Of a DNA stretch of 64,000 nucleotides, positions 51,169 through 60,197 are shown piece by piece. The notes below the pieces were generated by a model. It worked only from the letters and a program-made list of their open reading frames with translations. It had not been told where the DNA came from and ran no database searches. This DNA is from Aquipuribacter nitratireducens (GTDB lineage: Bacteria; Actinomycetota; Actinomycetes; Actinomycetales; JBBAYJ01), in the NCBI RefSeq assembly GCF_037860835.1, contig NZ_JBBEOG010000001.1, positions 62,001 to 126,000 of the forward strand. The letters run 5' to 3'. Numbering within the stretch: position 1 is the first letter of the stretch; each line of letters begins with the position of its first letter. The position numbers and the translations under genes are program-made.

Positions 51169-52524
51169 TCACTCGAACAGGGCGTTGACCTGCTCGTTCG
51201 CCGCGGTCAGGCTCGAGGCGTCCGCGGAGCCGTTGAGGACCGCGTCCATCGCCGGCGCCATGATGGCCGTGACGTCGGCCGCGTTGTCGGTGATGGGCAG
51301 CAGGAAGGTGGTGCCGTCCTCGACGTGCGTGGTGAAGGCGGAGACGTCCACGCCTCGCTCCTCGAAGGAGGCGGTGGCGGTGTCGACGGCGGCGGGGATG
51401 GCCGGGAAGACGACGCCGGCCTCGCCGACGAGCTGCTGGCACTCCTCGGATCCCAGGAACTCCACCCATCGGGCGGCCGCCTCCGGGTTGTCCGTTCCCG
51501 CGAAGATGGAGTCGGCGAGACCGTTGAACATGCTCGACCGCTCCCCGTTGGGGCCGATCGGCGTGGGCGCGATACCGAGCTCGATGCCCTCGTACCCCGC
51601 GTAGCTGCCGATCATCCACGAGCCGTTGGCGTTGATGGCGGACTGCCCGGCGCCGAAGTTGTCGTTCATGCTCGCGCCGACGGTCTGCTCCAGCGGCGGC
51701 ATGTAGCCCTTGTCGATGAGGCTCTTCCACCACGCGATCGCCTCCTGGAAGGCGGGGTCGTCGTAGTTGTAGCTCGTGCCCCAGGGGTTCTCGTCGGTGT
51801 GGGTCCAGCCGACCGTGTCGGTGAAGAAGCTCCACTCGGTCTGGCCGAGTCCGCCACCGGACCCGGGCAGGCCGAGCCCGTAGACGGCGACGTTCTCGGG
51901 GTCGAAGCCGTCCTCGTTGCCGCGGACGCCGTTCTCGTCGACCGTGAGCGCCGCGACCGCGGCCTCGAAGGTGCCGCCGTCGTCGGGGTTCCACTCGAGG
52001 CTGTTCATGTCGTCCTCGGTGAGGCCGGCGTCGGCGAGCATCGCGGAGTTGTAGAACAGTGCGATGGTGTCCCAGTCCTTCGGAAGGCCGTAGCGCTGGC
52101 CGTCCTGCGCGATCCACAGGTCGGCGAGGCCCTCGACGTAGATGCTCGTGTCGACGTCGGGCAGCACCTCGTCGAGGGGCAGCAGGACCCCGTTCTCCAC
52201 GAACTCGGGGTAGCGGGACAGGTGGTTGGTGAACACGTCGGGCGCGGTGTCGGACTGGAAGCCGGTCGTGAGCGTGGCCCAGTAGTCGTCCCAGCCGCGC
52301 TGCGTGATGGTGACGGTGACGTCCGGGTTCGCCTCGGTGAAGGCGTCCGCGCACGCCTGGTAGGCGGGCTGCTGGTTGGCGTCCCACAGCCAGTAGTCGA
52401 TCGTCGTGGCGCCGTCGCCGGCGGCGCCCGACGCGTCGTCCCCGGAGCTGCCGTCACCGCAGGCGGCGAGGGCGAGAGCCACCGCCGAGACGGCGGCGAG
52501 GGTGGCGATCCTGTGCGTGTGCAT
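51169..52524 (-). CDS. ABC sugar transporter binding lipoprotein
   Basis: This 451-residue extracellular solute-binding protein of family 1 has a lipoprotein signal (VSAVALALAACGDGSSG). The mature part has typical features such as IDYWLWDANQQPAYQACADAF (start of lobe 1), FVENGVLLPLDEVLP, YGLPKDWDTIALFYN and GQSAINANGSWMIGSY. It delivers an oligosaccharide, probably an alpha-galactoside, to the two permeases encoded upstream. The ATPase is not in the operon, so a shared MsiK-like ATPase elsewhere is likely. GAAAGGA precedes ATG 52524. It is third in the operon. Confidence 0.92.
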   Translation of the reverse strand: MHTHRIATLAAVSAVALALAACGDGSSGDDASGAAGDGATTIDYWLWDANQQPAYQACADAFTEANPDVTVTITQRGWDDYWATLTTGFQSDTAPDVFTNHLSRYPEFVENGVLLPLDEVLPDVDTSIYVEGLADLWIAQDGQRYGLPKDWDTIALFYNSAMLADAGLTEDDMNSLEWNPDDGGTFEAAVAALTVDENGVRGNEDGFDPENVAVYGLGLPGSGGGLGQTEWSFFTDTVGWTHTDENPWGTSYNYDDPAFQEAIAWWKSLIDKGYMPPLEQTVGASMNDNFGAGQSAINANGSWMIGSYAGYEGIELGIAPTPIGPNGERSSMFNGLADSIFAGTDNPEAAARWVEFLGSEECQQLVGEAGVVFPAIPAAVDTATASFEERGVDVSAFTTHVEDGTTFLLPITDNAADVTAIMAPAMDAVLNGSADASSLTAANEQVNALFE

Positions 52525-52628
52525 GGTGGTCCTTTCGTGGGCGCCGGACCGGTGCGGCCGCGGACGGGTGGGTCGGGCAGGGGTGGGTCGGGTCGGGGTC
52601 GTCGGGGCTGTGGGGCTCATGGGGGTGG

Positions 52629-53561
52629 TCACTTGATGCCGGTGAAGCCGATGGAGTTGACGATCCGGCGGGCCAGGAGCAGGTAGAGGACGAGGATCGG
52701 GATGGCGGCGATGAGGGTCGCCGCCATGAGTCCCGCCCAGTCCGGCGAGCCCTGCGGGGTCTGGGAGCGGAAGACGCCGAGCGCGACGGTGAGCACGCGC
52801 GAGCCCTCGGTCTGCCCGACGAGCAGCGGCCACAGGTAGTCGTTCCACGCCGCGATGAACTGCAGGAGGGACAGCGTCGTGATCGGGGCGATCGACATCG
52901 GCATGATGACGCGCCAGAAGATCCTCAGGTGCGAGGCGCCGTCGATCTTCGCCGCCTCGTCGAGCTCGCGGGGGATGCCGAGGAAGAACTGCCGCATGAA
53001 GTAGACGGCGAACGGCGTCATGAGCATCGTCGGCAACGCGATCCCCGGCAGCGTGTTGAGCAGGCCGAAGGACTGGATCGTGAGGAAGTTCGGCAGCGCC
53101 ACGAAGATCGGCGGCACGAGCAGGGCCGACAGGAAGAACGCGAAGACGACGTCGCGGCCGCGCCAGCGCAGCCGGGCGAAGGCGTACGCGGCCATCGAGC
53201 TGAAGAAGACCTGCCCGACGGTCACCAGCACCGCGACGACGAGGGAGTTGCGCAGGTACAGCCAGAACGAGAGGGACGCGCCGGACCCGCCCTGCGCCTG
53301 CGCCTCCTCGAGCGTCGCGAGGCCGAGGACCCGGCGGAACGCACCCAGGGTGAGGTCGGCAGGCAGCAGGTTCGCGGAGTTGGCGGCGAGCGCGACGTTG
53401 TTCGACAGCGCCGTGCGGAGCATCCAGTAGAAGGGGAAGAGGGTGAGGAGGATGAAGAGGACGAGGAACGCCCAGGCGACGACGCGGCCGGGGGAGAAGG
53501 AGCGGCGGTCCTTGGCGGTGGGGGTGGCAGTGGGGGTGGGGGTGGCGGTGGCGGACGACAT
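52629..53561 (-). CDS. ABC sugar transporter permease (MalG type)
   Basis: This 310-residue inner-membrane permease has a Thr/Pro-rich cytoplasmic N-terminus and six predicted membrane helices. The cytoplasmic EAA loop is seen as ELDEAAKIDGASHLRIFWRVIMPMS (key EAAKIDGA and G-x9-LP-like ending). It ends SIGFTGIK, as in MalG-type proteins. It follows the other permease gene by 9 bp and precedes the binding-protein gene by 104 bp. Confidence 0.92.
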   Translation of the reverse strand: MSSATATPTPTATPTAKDRRSFSPGRVVAWAFLVLFILLTLFPFYWMLRTALSNNVALAANSANLLPADLTLGAFRRVLGLATLEEAQAQGGSGASLSFWLYLRNSLVVAVLVTVGQVFFSSMAAYAFARLRWRGRDVVFAFFLSALLVPPIFVALPNFLTIQSFGLLNTLPGIALPTMLMTPFAVYFMRQFFLGIPRELDEAAKIDGASHLRIFWRVIMPMSIAPITTLSLLQFIAAWNDYLWPLLVGQTEGSRVLTVALGVFRSQTPQGSPDWAGLMAATLIAAIPILVLYLLLARRIVNSIGFTGIK

Positions 53562-53570
53562 CGGGACCTC

Positions 53571-54518
53571 TCAGGCCAGGTCCGACTCGCCGCCGCGCAG
53601 CCACTTGTTCTGCGCGAAGGCGATGACGGCGAGGATGACGAACAGGACGACGGACAGGGCGGAGGCGTAGCCGAAGTCGCTGCGTTCGAAGGCGCGTTCG
53701 ACGATGTACACCTGGATGACGCGGCTGGCGTTGACGGGGCCGCCGCCGGTGGTGACCGCGACGGTGTCGAACACCTGGAACGAGCCGGTCACGGTGATGA
53801 TGAGGACGAGCACGAGGACGGGGCGCAGCAGCGGCAGCGTGATCGACCAGAACGTGCGCCACTCCGAGGCCCCGTCGACCGAGGCGGCCTCGTAGACCGT
53901 CGGCGGGATCATCTGGAGCCCGGCGAAGATGAGCAGCGCCGTGTAGCCCATGTGGCGCCACACGTTGACGAACGCGATGGTCGGGATCGCGAGGTCCTCG
54001 CTGCCGAAGAACGCCAGGCGTGAGGCTCCGAGCCAGTCCAGCGCCGTGTTGACGATCCCGATCTGGAAGTCGAGCAGCCAGAACCACAGAAGCGCGACGA
54101 CGACGTTGGCCACGAGGTACGGCAGCAGCAGGCAGATCCGCACGAGCAGCGAGGTCGTGAGGCGCTGCATGAGGACCGCCAGGCCGAGCGCGATGGCGGT
54201 CTGGAACCCGATGTTGAGGACGACGTAGTAGAGCGTCACCAGCATCGAGTTCCAGAACAGGTCGTCCTGGGCGATGTCGACGTAGTTGTCGACGCCGACG
54301 AACTCACCGCGCCCGAAGAGGTTGAAGTCGGTGAGGCTGAGCCAGATGCCGCGGACGGTCGGCCACAGGAAGAACAGGACGAAGCCGACCGCGGCGGGGA
54401 AGAGGAAGAACGCCGCCACGCGGGCGTCGCCGCCTCGCCGGCGCGGCCGGGTGGTGCGCGGGCGCCTCACCGTGCCCGCGACGGTGGCGGGGACGGTGGG
54501 GGTGAGCTGACTGCTCAT
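53571..54518 (-). CDS. ABC sugar transporter permease (MalF type)
   Basis: This 315-residue permease, the first gene of the operon, has six predicted helices. The first is AAFFLFPAAVGFVLFFLWPTV. The EAA loop is VYEAASVDGASEWRTFWSITLPLL. It forms the channel with the MalG-type protein. GGAG lies 8 bp before ATG 54518. The start faces the LacI regulator gene across 135 bp that contains a palindromic operator. Confidence 0.92.
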   Translation of the reverse strand: MSSQLTPTVPATVAGTVRRPRTTRPRRRGGDARVAAFFLFPAAVGFVLFFLWPTVRGIWLSLTDFNLFGRGEFVGVDNYVDIAQDDLFWNSMLVTLYYVVLNIGFQTAIALGLAVLMQRLTTSLLVRICLLLPYLVANVVVALLWFWLLDFQIGIVNTALDWLGASRLAFFGSEDLAIPTIAFVNVWRHMGYTALLIFAGLQMIPPTVYEAASVDGASEWRTFWSITLPLLRPVLVLVLIITVTGSFQVFDTVAVTTGGGPVNASRVIQVYIVERAFERSDFGYASALSVVLFVILAVIAFAQNKWLRGGESDLA

Positions 54519-54556
54519 GGGGACTCCTACACGCCGTCGTGTCCGGATCTGTTGGC

Positions 54557-54574
54557 TGGTGGATCGATCCACCA
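54557..54574. promoter_or_regulatory. LacI-type operator of the alpha-galactoside operon
   Basis: TGGTGGATCGATCCACCA is a perfect 18-bp palindrome with the central CG typical of LacI-family sites. It lies 39 bp upstream of the permease start and in the region divergent from the regulator gene. A second, imperfect half-like element, GGTTGATCGAAACA, follows at 54578-54591. Confidence 0.75.
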
Positions 54575-54653
54575 TCTGGTTGATCGAAACATCGCACGGC
54601 CGTACGGTTGTCGTCAACCCCCCTCTTCGTCATGTGAGGACGCGAAAACGACG

Positions 54654-55712
54654 ATGCGAGCCACGACACCGGCCCCCGCGGGGCGCGCCGCCGGCGCGCG
54701 GCGACCCCGCATCAAGGACGTCGCCGCCGCGGCGGGGGTGTCGCCGCAGACCGTGTCGAACGTCATCAACGCGCGCGGTCGCTTCACGGACGCGACACGG
54801 GACCGCGTCGAGCAGGCGATCGCGGACCTCGGGTTCCGGCCCAACCAGTACGCGAAGAGCCTCCGCACCCGGCGCACCACGATGATCGGGTTCGACCTGA
54901 GCGGCACCCAGATGAGCGTGCGGAACCCCTTCACGCTGTCGTTCCTCCACGCCCTCGTCCACGCCGCCGCCCTCCGCGGGTACCGCGTGCTGACGTTCAC
55001 CCACGACGCGCCGGGCGCCGACGACCTGCGCGAGTCCTCCGTCGACGCGCTCGTCGACGGCTTCGTCCTCAACGACTCCACCCCCGCGGACCCGCGGCCG
55101 CGGGTCCTGCACGAGCGGGGCATCCCCTTCGTCGTCGTCGGGCGGACCGCCTCCGACCTGCCGGCCGCCTGGGTCGACGTCGACAACCGGGCGGCCATGC
55201 GCGCGCCCGTCGACCACCTCGTGGGGCGCGGCTTCCACCGCTTCGCCTTCCTCGGCTACGACACCCACGACTACTGGGACGTCGACCGCCTCGTCGGCAC
55301 GGAGGAGCACCTCGCGCGGCACGGGCTCCCGCTGGCCTCGACCGTGCTCGTCGACCCGGCAGGAGCCGGGGTGCGCGAGGCGGTCGTCGACCTCCTGTCC
55401 GGCGACGACCGTCCGGACGCGGTGGTGACGAGCAGCGACTCCCTCGCGGTCGTCGTCGCCCAGCTCGCGCCCGGCCTCGGGCTGCGGATGGGGACGGACC
55501 TCGGCCTCACCGGCTTCGACGCCGGCCCGCTCGCGGGCATGACGGAGCCCCCCCTGGCCAGCGTCCGCATCCCCGTCGAGGAGATCGCCGAGCTCAGCAT
55601 CGAGCGGCTCGTGCGCCGGCTGGAGGGGGAGGAGGCGCGGGACGGCCTGCTCGTCGACACCGAGCTCGTCACCGACCCCACGAGGCCCGGGGCCGGGACG
55701 TCGGACGGCTGA
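54654..55712 (+). CDS. LacI-family transcriptional repressor
   Basis: This 352-residue regulator has a N-terminal helix-turn-helix (RIKDVAAAAGVSPQTVSNVINARGRFTDATRDRVEQAI, key part VAAAAGVSPQTVSNV) and the hinge LGFRPNQYAKSLRTRRT. A periplasmic-binding-protein-like effector domain follows, with GFVLNDSTPADPR, WVDVDNRAAMRAPVDHL and a TGFDAGPLAGMTEPPLASVRIP end region. It most likely represses the divergent GH36/ABC operon until an alpha-galactoside is present. ATG 54654 leaves the HTH near residue 22. Confidence 0.9.
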   Translation: MRATTPAPAGRAAGARRPRIKDVAAAAGVSPQTVSNVINARGRFTDATRDRVEQAIADLGFRPNQYAKSLRTRRTTMIGFDLSGTQMSVRNPFTLSFLHALVHAAALRGYRVLTFTHDAPGADDLRESSVDALVDGFVLNDSTPADPRPRVLHERGIPFVVVGRTASDLPAAWVDVDNRAAMRAPVDHLVGRGFHRFAFLGYDTHDYWDVDRLVGTEEHLARHGLPLASTVLVDPAGAGVREAVVDLLSGDDRPDAVVTSSDSLAVVVAQLAPGLGLRMGTDLGLTGFDAGPLAGMTEPPLASVRIPVEEIAELSIERLVRRLEGEEARDGLLVDTELVTDPTRPGAGTSDG

Positions 55713-55777
55713 CGCCGGGCGCGCGTGACGTCACCGCGAGGTGACCGTCCACCGAGCCCCGTCGACCGCGGGCCGCC

Positions 55778-56440
55778 CTACGGCATCGGGGTCAGGAAGT
55801 GCCGGAACCCCTCTCGCCGCTCGTGCAGACCCCAGACGACGTCGGCGATCGTCGTGGGGTTCGTCTGTGGGTCGTCCTCCCGGATGGCGCCGGGCACGAC
55901 GAGCTGCGTCACGTGGATGCCCTCGGGGGCGAGGACCTCGTGGAGCAGCTGCGCGTAGACGCTCTCCGCCGCGAACGCGACGGACGTGCCGGCGTAGTCC
56001 GCGCGGGGACGGACGGCGGTGCCGCCGTTGACGAGCACGACGGTGCCGGCACCGGCCGCGCGCATTCCGGGGAGCACCGCGTCGACGGCCGTCTTGGGGC
56101 CGAGGACGGAGAAGTCGAGCGCGGCGGCCAGGTCGTCCCCGGTCGTGTCGGTCAACGGCTTGAGGAACTCCCGCTGCGGGATCGGGCTGAACTGGAGCAC
56201 CTGCACGGGGCCCAGCTCGGCGGCCGCCGCGGCGAGCGCGTCCCGCAGGCCCGCGCGGTCGCGGACGTCGGCGGCGAACCCGCGGGCGGTGATGCCCTCG
56301 TCGGTCAGTGCGCGCGCGAGGGTGTCGAGCCGGGCCTGGTCCCGCGCGAGGAGCGCGACGGCGAAGCCCTCCCGGCCGAACCGGCGGGCGACGGCAGCGC
56401 CGACGCCCGCTCCGGCGCCGACGATGGCGATGGTCGTCAT
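55778..56440 (-). CDS. Short-chain dehydrogenase/reductase-like protein
   Basis: This 220-residue Rossmann protein has the cofactor loop IVGAGAGVGAAVARRFGREG and ARDQARLD. The catalytic region is altered: VLVNGGTAVRPRADYAGTSVAF replaces the classical S-x-Y-xxx-K, so Tyr is present but the usual Lys is not evident. It may still bind NADP and act on a small carbonyl, or be a regulator like other atypical SDRs. It follows the XRE regulator gene by 31 bp on the same strand. Confidence 0.8.
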   Translation of the reverse strand: MTTIAIVGAGAGVGAAVARRFGREGFAVALLARDQARLDTLARALTDEGITARGFAADVRDRAGLRDALAAAAAELGPVQVLQFSPIPQREFLKPLTDTTGDDLAAALDFSVLGPKTAVDAVLPGMRAAGAGTVVLVNGGTAVRPRADYAGTSVAFAAESVYAQLLHEVLAPEGIHVTQLVVPGAIREDDPQTNPTTIADVVWGLHERREGFRHFLTPMP

Positions 56441-56471
56441 GGTGGTGTCCTCCGTGGTGGCGGCCGGCCGC

Positions 56472-57365
56472 TCAGGGCGTCCGGGACCGGTCGTCGACCG
56501 GTGCGATCGGGGGGTCGGTCGTCGCCGCCCACGACGCCAGGAGCGTGAGGGCGGCCGCGCTCGGTGACCCGGGCTCGGCGCTGTAGATGGTCATGGACAG
56601 GCTCGGGTCGGCGCGGAGGTCGAAGCTCTCGAAGGCGAGGGCGAGGTCACCCACCACCGGGTGACGGAAGTGCTTGACCCCCGTGCCGTGGGTCCGGACG
56701 TTGTGCGCCGCCCAGCGGTTGCGGAACTCGTCGGAGCGGGTGGAGAGCTCCCCGACGAGGTCGTGCAGGTCCTTGTCGTGGGGGTCCTTGCCGGCCGCCG
56801 TCCGCAGGTTGGCGACGCACATGTCGGCGGCCAGGCCCCAGTCGGGGTAGAAGCTGCGGGAGTCCGGCTGCAGGAAGATGTGCCGGGCGAAGTTGGGCGG
56901 GGTCGCGCCCGCGTGGTCGAGCCCGTGGTACATGGCGCGTGCGAGGTGGTTGGCGACGAGCAGGTCCTGGCGGCTGTTGCCGACGATCGCGGGGCCGCCC
57001 GTCACCGCGTCGACCGCCCACTGGAGGCTGGGGCGCGGCGCGGCAGGCCGGGCCCGGCGGCGCGAGCGCAGGATGGCGTTGGTGCCGTCCGCCTCGTGCG
57101 CGAGGTGGAGCAGGTGCGCCCGCTCCGCCTCGTCCAGGCGCAGGGCGGAGACGATCGCCTCGAGGATGCCGGCCGACACGCCCGCCAGGTCGCCGCGCTC
57201 GAGCTTCGCGTAGTACTCGACGCTCATCCCCGCCAGGGCCGCCACCTCGCTGCGGCGCAGACCGGGCACGCGACGGTGCCCGGTGGTGGGGAGACCGGCC
57301 TGTTCGGGGGTCACGCGCGCACGGCGTGTGGTGAGGAACGCTCGCACCTCGGCCCGGTTGTCCAC
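56472..57365 (-). CDS. XRE-family regulator with MmyB-like sensor domain
   Basis: This 297-residue regulator has a helix-turn-helix (VPGLRRSEVAALAGMSVEYYAKLERGDL, key RRSEVAALAGMS) and a C-terminal MmyB-like ligand-binding domain. That domain contains NHLARAMYHGLDHAGATPPNFARHIFLQP (key NHLARAMYHG) and GTGVKHFRHPVVGDLALAFESFDL. This architecture is common in actinomycetes next to oxidoreductase genes, and it probably controls the SDR downstream and the divergent dehydrogenase. The ligand may be a fatty acid or similar hydrophobic molecule. Confidence 0.9.
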   Translation of the reverse strand: MDNRAEVRAFLTTRRARVTPEQAGLPTTGHRRVPGLRRSEVAALAGMSVEYYAKLERGDLAGVSAGILEAIVSALRLDEAERAHLLHLAHEADGTNAILRSRRRARPAAPRPSLQWAVDAVTGGPAIVGNSRQDLLVANHLARAMYHGLDHAGATPPNFARHIFLQPDSRSFYPDWGLAADMCVANLRTAAGKDPHDKDLHDLVGELSTRSDEFRNRWAAHNVRTHGTGVKHFRHPVVGDLALAFESFDLRADPSLSMTIYSAEPGSPSAAALTLLASWAATTDPPIAPVDDRSRTP

Positions 57366-57498
57366 GCCCCGAGGTTACGAGCGGGTCGAGCGACGAGGGA
57401 TGCCCTCTCGGTACACCCATCGTCGGTGACTTCCCCGCTGCCGTTCCTCGCGGTGCAGTGGTGCCCCAGCACCGACGAAGCACGATGGAGGAACGCGC

Positions 57499-58527
57499 AT
57501 GCGTGTCGCCGTGATGACAGCCCCGGGCCGCGTCGAGGTCGAGGAGCGGCCCGACCCGGGGATCGAGAAGCCCACCGACGCGGTCATCCGCCTGGCCGCG
57601 ACGTGCGTGTGCGGGTCGGACCTGTGGCCCTACCGGGGCATCGAGCCGCTAGACGGGCCCCGGCCGATGGGTCACGAGTACGTCGGCGTGGTCGAGGAGG
57701 TGGGGGGCGAGGTCACCACCGTGTCGCCCGGCGACTTCGTCGTCGGGTCGTTCTTCGCCTCGGACAACACGTGCGAGATCTGCCGCGCGGGGTACCAGAG
57801 CTCGTGCGTACGACGCGAGGCCGCCGCGCCGGGCGGCGCGCAGGCCGACCTCATGCGGGTGCCGCTCGCGGACGGGACCCTGATCGCGACGCCCGGCGTG
57901 CCCGAGCCCGACCTCGTGCCGAGCCTCCTCGCCGCCTCCGACGTGCTCGGCACCGGCTGGTTCGGGGCCGTCGCCGCGGAGGTGGGCCCTGGGAAGACCG
58001 TCGCCGTCGTGGGGGACGGCGCCGTCGGTCTGCTGGCGGTGCTCGCCGCCCGCGAGCTCGGCGCCGAGCGGATCATCGCGATGAGCCGTACCCCGGCGCG
58101 GCAGGCGCTGGCCCGCGAGCTCGGCGCCACCGACGTCCTGACCGAGCGCGGCGACGAGGGCGTGGCGGCGGTGAAGGACCTGACGGACGGGCTCGGTGCC
58201 CACTCCGTCGTCGAGGCCGTCGGCACGCAGGAGTCCATGATGCAGGCGCTGCGTGCGACCCGTCCCGGCGGTCACATGGGCTTCGTCGGGGTGGCGCACG
58301 AGGTGTCCCTGTCCGGCATGGACGTGTTCTTCTCCCACGCGCACCTCCACGGTGGGCCCGCGCCCGTCCGGCAGTACCTGCCCGACCTGGTCCGACGGAT
58401 CTGGGAGCGGCGGATCGACCCGGGCAGGGTCTTCGACCTCGAGCTGCCGCTGGAGCGTGCGGCCGACGCATACCGCGCCATGGACGAGCGCAAGTCGGTC
58501 AAGGTGCTGCTCCGACCCCGTGGCTGA
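57499..58527 (+). CDS. Zinc-dependent alcohol dehydrogenase-like oxidoreductase
   Basis: This 342-residue medium-chain dehydrogenase has catalytic zinc ligands in TCVCGSDLWPYRG and PMGHEYVGVV. A structural-zinc-like CEICRAGYQSSC retains three of the usual four cysteines. The NAD(P) loop is VAVVGDGAVGLLAVLAA. The substrate is unknown. GAGGAACGC precedes ATG 57499, and the divergent XRE gene starts 133 bp away. Together with the SDR it suggests a regulated detoxification or alcohol-metabolising unit. Confidence 0.88.
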   Translation: MRVAVMTAPGRVEVEERPDPGIEKPTDAVIRLAATCVCGSDLWPYRGIEPLDGPRPMGHEYVGVVEEVGGEVTTVSPGDFVVGSFFASDNTCEICRAGYQSSCVRREAAAPGGAQADLMRVPLADGTLIATPGVPEPDLVPSLLAASDVLGTGWFGAVAAEVGPGKTVAVVGDGAVGLLAVLAARELGAERIIAMSRTPARQALARELGATDVLTERGDEGVAAVKDLTDGLGAHSVVEAVGTQESMMQALRATRPGGHMGFVGVAHEVSLSGMDVFFSHAHLHGGPAPVRQYLPDLVRRIWERRIDPGRVFDLELPLERAADAYRAMDERKSVKVLLRPRG

Positions 58528-58581
58528 CGCGGGCCCTTCAGCAGCAAGAACCGACCGTCGAGCGCGAAAGGGAGTGTGTCG

Positions 58582-59235
58582 ATGCAGACCCTCGACGCTG
58601 TCGGCTGGGCCGCGACCGCTCTGGGCTCGACCTTCGCCGTCCCGCAGCTCGTCCGTCTCGTCCGGACCCGGCGGACCGACGGCCTCTCCCTGCTCGCGTG
58701 GCAGGCCATGCTCGTGCTCAACCTCGCCTTCAGCGTCCACGGGGCGCGGATCGGGCAGGCCCCGCAGCTCGTCACCAGCGTGCTCGCGCTCTGGTCGAGC
58801 CTCCCGCTCGTCGTGCTCATCGCGCGTCACCGGGGACTGACCCCGTGGCGGGCGCTCGCACCGCCCCTCCTCGTCGCGTGCGTCGCCGTGGCCGTCGACG
58901 TCACCGTCGGCTCCGCGGCCTTCGGCGTGCTCGTGATCGGACCCGCGATCCTCGCAAACATCGGGTACAGCGTCGAGCTCGTGCGTGCGCCGTCGGTCGC
59001 CGGGGTGTCCCCGGCCTACCTCGTCCTCGCCGTCGTCAACCAGGCGCTGTGGGTCACGTGGGCGCTCCTGGTCCCGGACATGGGGACGGTGGTCGCTGCC
59101 ACGACCATGACCGCCCTCACGACGTTCAACCTCGGGTGGTGGGCCGGGCGCCGACTCCGCGGGACCGCCACGCGACGCGGGACGCCGGGCCGCGTGGCGG
59201 ACCCCGCGCCAAGCGTTCCGGAGGGAGCAGCGTGA
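58582..59235 (+). CDS. PQ-loop (SWEET-like) membrane protein
   Basis: This membrane protein of about 217 residues has seven predicted helices. One clear PQ-loop motif is AVPQLVRLVRTRRTDGLSLLAW, and a weaker second copy is ILANIGYSVELVRAPSVAGVSPAY. The arrangement of two three-helix bundles joined by one helix is that of full-length SWEET/PQ-loop proteins rather than bacterial SemiSWEETs of about 90 residues. It may move a sugar or amino acid. GGGAG 7 bp upstream supports ATG 58582. It overlaps the next gene by 4 bp. Confidence 0.8.
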   Translation: MQTLDAVGWAATALGSTFAVPQLVRLVRTRRTDGLSLLAWQAMLVLNLAFSVHGARIGQAPQLVTSVLALWSSLPLVVLIARHRGLTPWRALAPPLLVACVAVAVDVTVGSAAFGVLVIGPAILANIGYSVELVRAPSVAGVSPAYLVLAVVNQALWVTWALLVPDMGTVVAATTMTALTTFNLGWWAGRRLRGTATRRGTPGRVADPAPSVPEGAA

Positions 59236-60191
59236 CCTTCCGACTCGGGTACCAGGTCGTGAGCTTCACCTACCCAGGCGGCGCGCCGTCGATCCGAGAC
59301 ACCCTGCTCGAGCAGGCCCGCGAGGCGGAGGTCGGCGGCTTCGACGCGGTCATGGTCATGGACCACTTCCTCCAGCTCGACTCCCACGGGGCGCTCGACG
59401 AGCCGATGCTCGAGTGCTACACGACGCTCGGGGTGCTGGCGGCCGCGACGTCCCGCGTCCGATTGTCGGCGCTCGTCACCGGCAACACATACCGCAACCC
59501 GGCGCTGCTGGCGAAGACCGTCACCACGCTGGACGTCCTGTCCGGGGGGAGGGCGGTTCTCGGGCTCGGGGCCGGCTGGTTCCGGGAGGAGCACGAGGCC
59601 TTCGGGTTCGAGTTCGGCACCGTGACCGACCGCTTCCAACGACTCGAGGAGGCGCTCAGCATCATCACGCCGATGCTCGCGGGCGAGCGTCCCACCGTCG
59701 AAGGTGTCTGGTACGGGGCGCGGGACGCGCTCAACGAGCCGCGCCTCGGCCGGGTCCCGGTGCTGCTCGGTGGGAGCGGCGAGCAAAAGACCTTCCGACT
59801 GGCGGCACGCTTCGCCGACCACCTCAACCTCATCTGCCCGTACGACGTCATCGACCACAAGGTCCGCGTCCTCGCGCAGCGGTGCGAGGAGGCGGGTCGC
59901 GACCCCGCCACGCTCGCGACGAGCTTCCTCGTCTCCGCGGTCCCGGTCGAGGCAGCGCGTGACGTGGCTCGGGTCCGGGCCGACCTGACGCCGTACATGC
60001 AGGAGTTCGCGCTGGTCGGGACGCCCGAGCACATCGCAGGACGGGTCGCCGAGGAGGTCCTCGGCCGGGGGGTGGGCGGTGTCGTGGTGAACCTGCCGAC
60101 CACGGGGCACGTACGGGGCACCGTGCGGGCAGTGGCGGAGGCGCTGCTGCCCGTCCTCGGCGCCACCGGCGGAGGCGGGGACGTGGCCTGA
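59232..60191 (+). CDS. LLM-class (luciferase-like) flavin oxidoreductase
   Basis: This 319-residue TIM-barrel enzyme is likely F420- or FMN-dependent. Motifs include AREAEVGGFDAVMVMDHF, LVTGNTYRNPALLAKTVTTLDVLSGGRAVLGLGAGW (key NPALLAKTVTTLD and GLGAGW) and RVPVLLGGSGEQKTFRLAARFADHLN. The pattern is closest to F420-dependent members common in actinomycetes. GTG 59232 overlaps the PQ-loop gene stop by 4 bp. It converges on lutC with a 6-bp gap. Confidence 0.9.
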   Translation: MTFRLGYQVVSFTYPGGAPSIRDTLLEQAREAEVGGFDAVMVMDHFLQLDSHGALDEPMLECYTTLGVLAAATSRVRLSALVTGNTYRNPALLAKTVTTLDVLSGGRAVLGLGAGWFREEHEAFGFEFGTVTDRFQRLEEALSIITPMLAGERPTVEGVWYGARDALNEPRLGRVPVLLGGSGEQKTFRLAARFADHLNLICPYDVIDHKVRVLAQRCEEAGRDPATLATSFLVSAVPVEAARDVARVRADLTPYMQEFALVGTPEHIAGRVAEEVLGRGVGGVVVNLPTTGHVRGTVRAVAEALLPVLGATGGGGDVA

Positions 60192-60197
60192 CGACCG

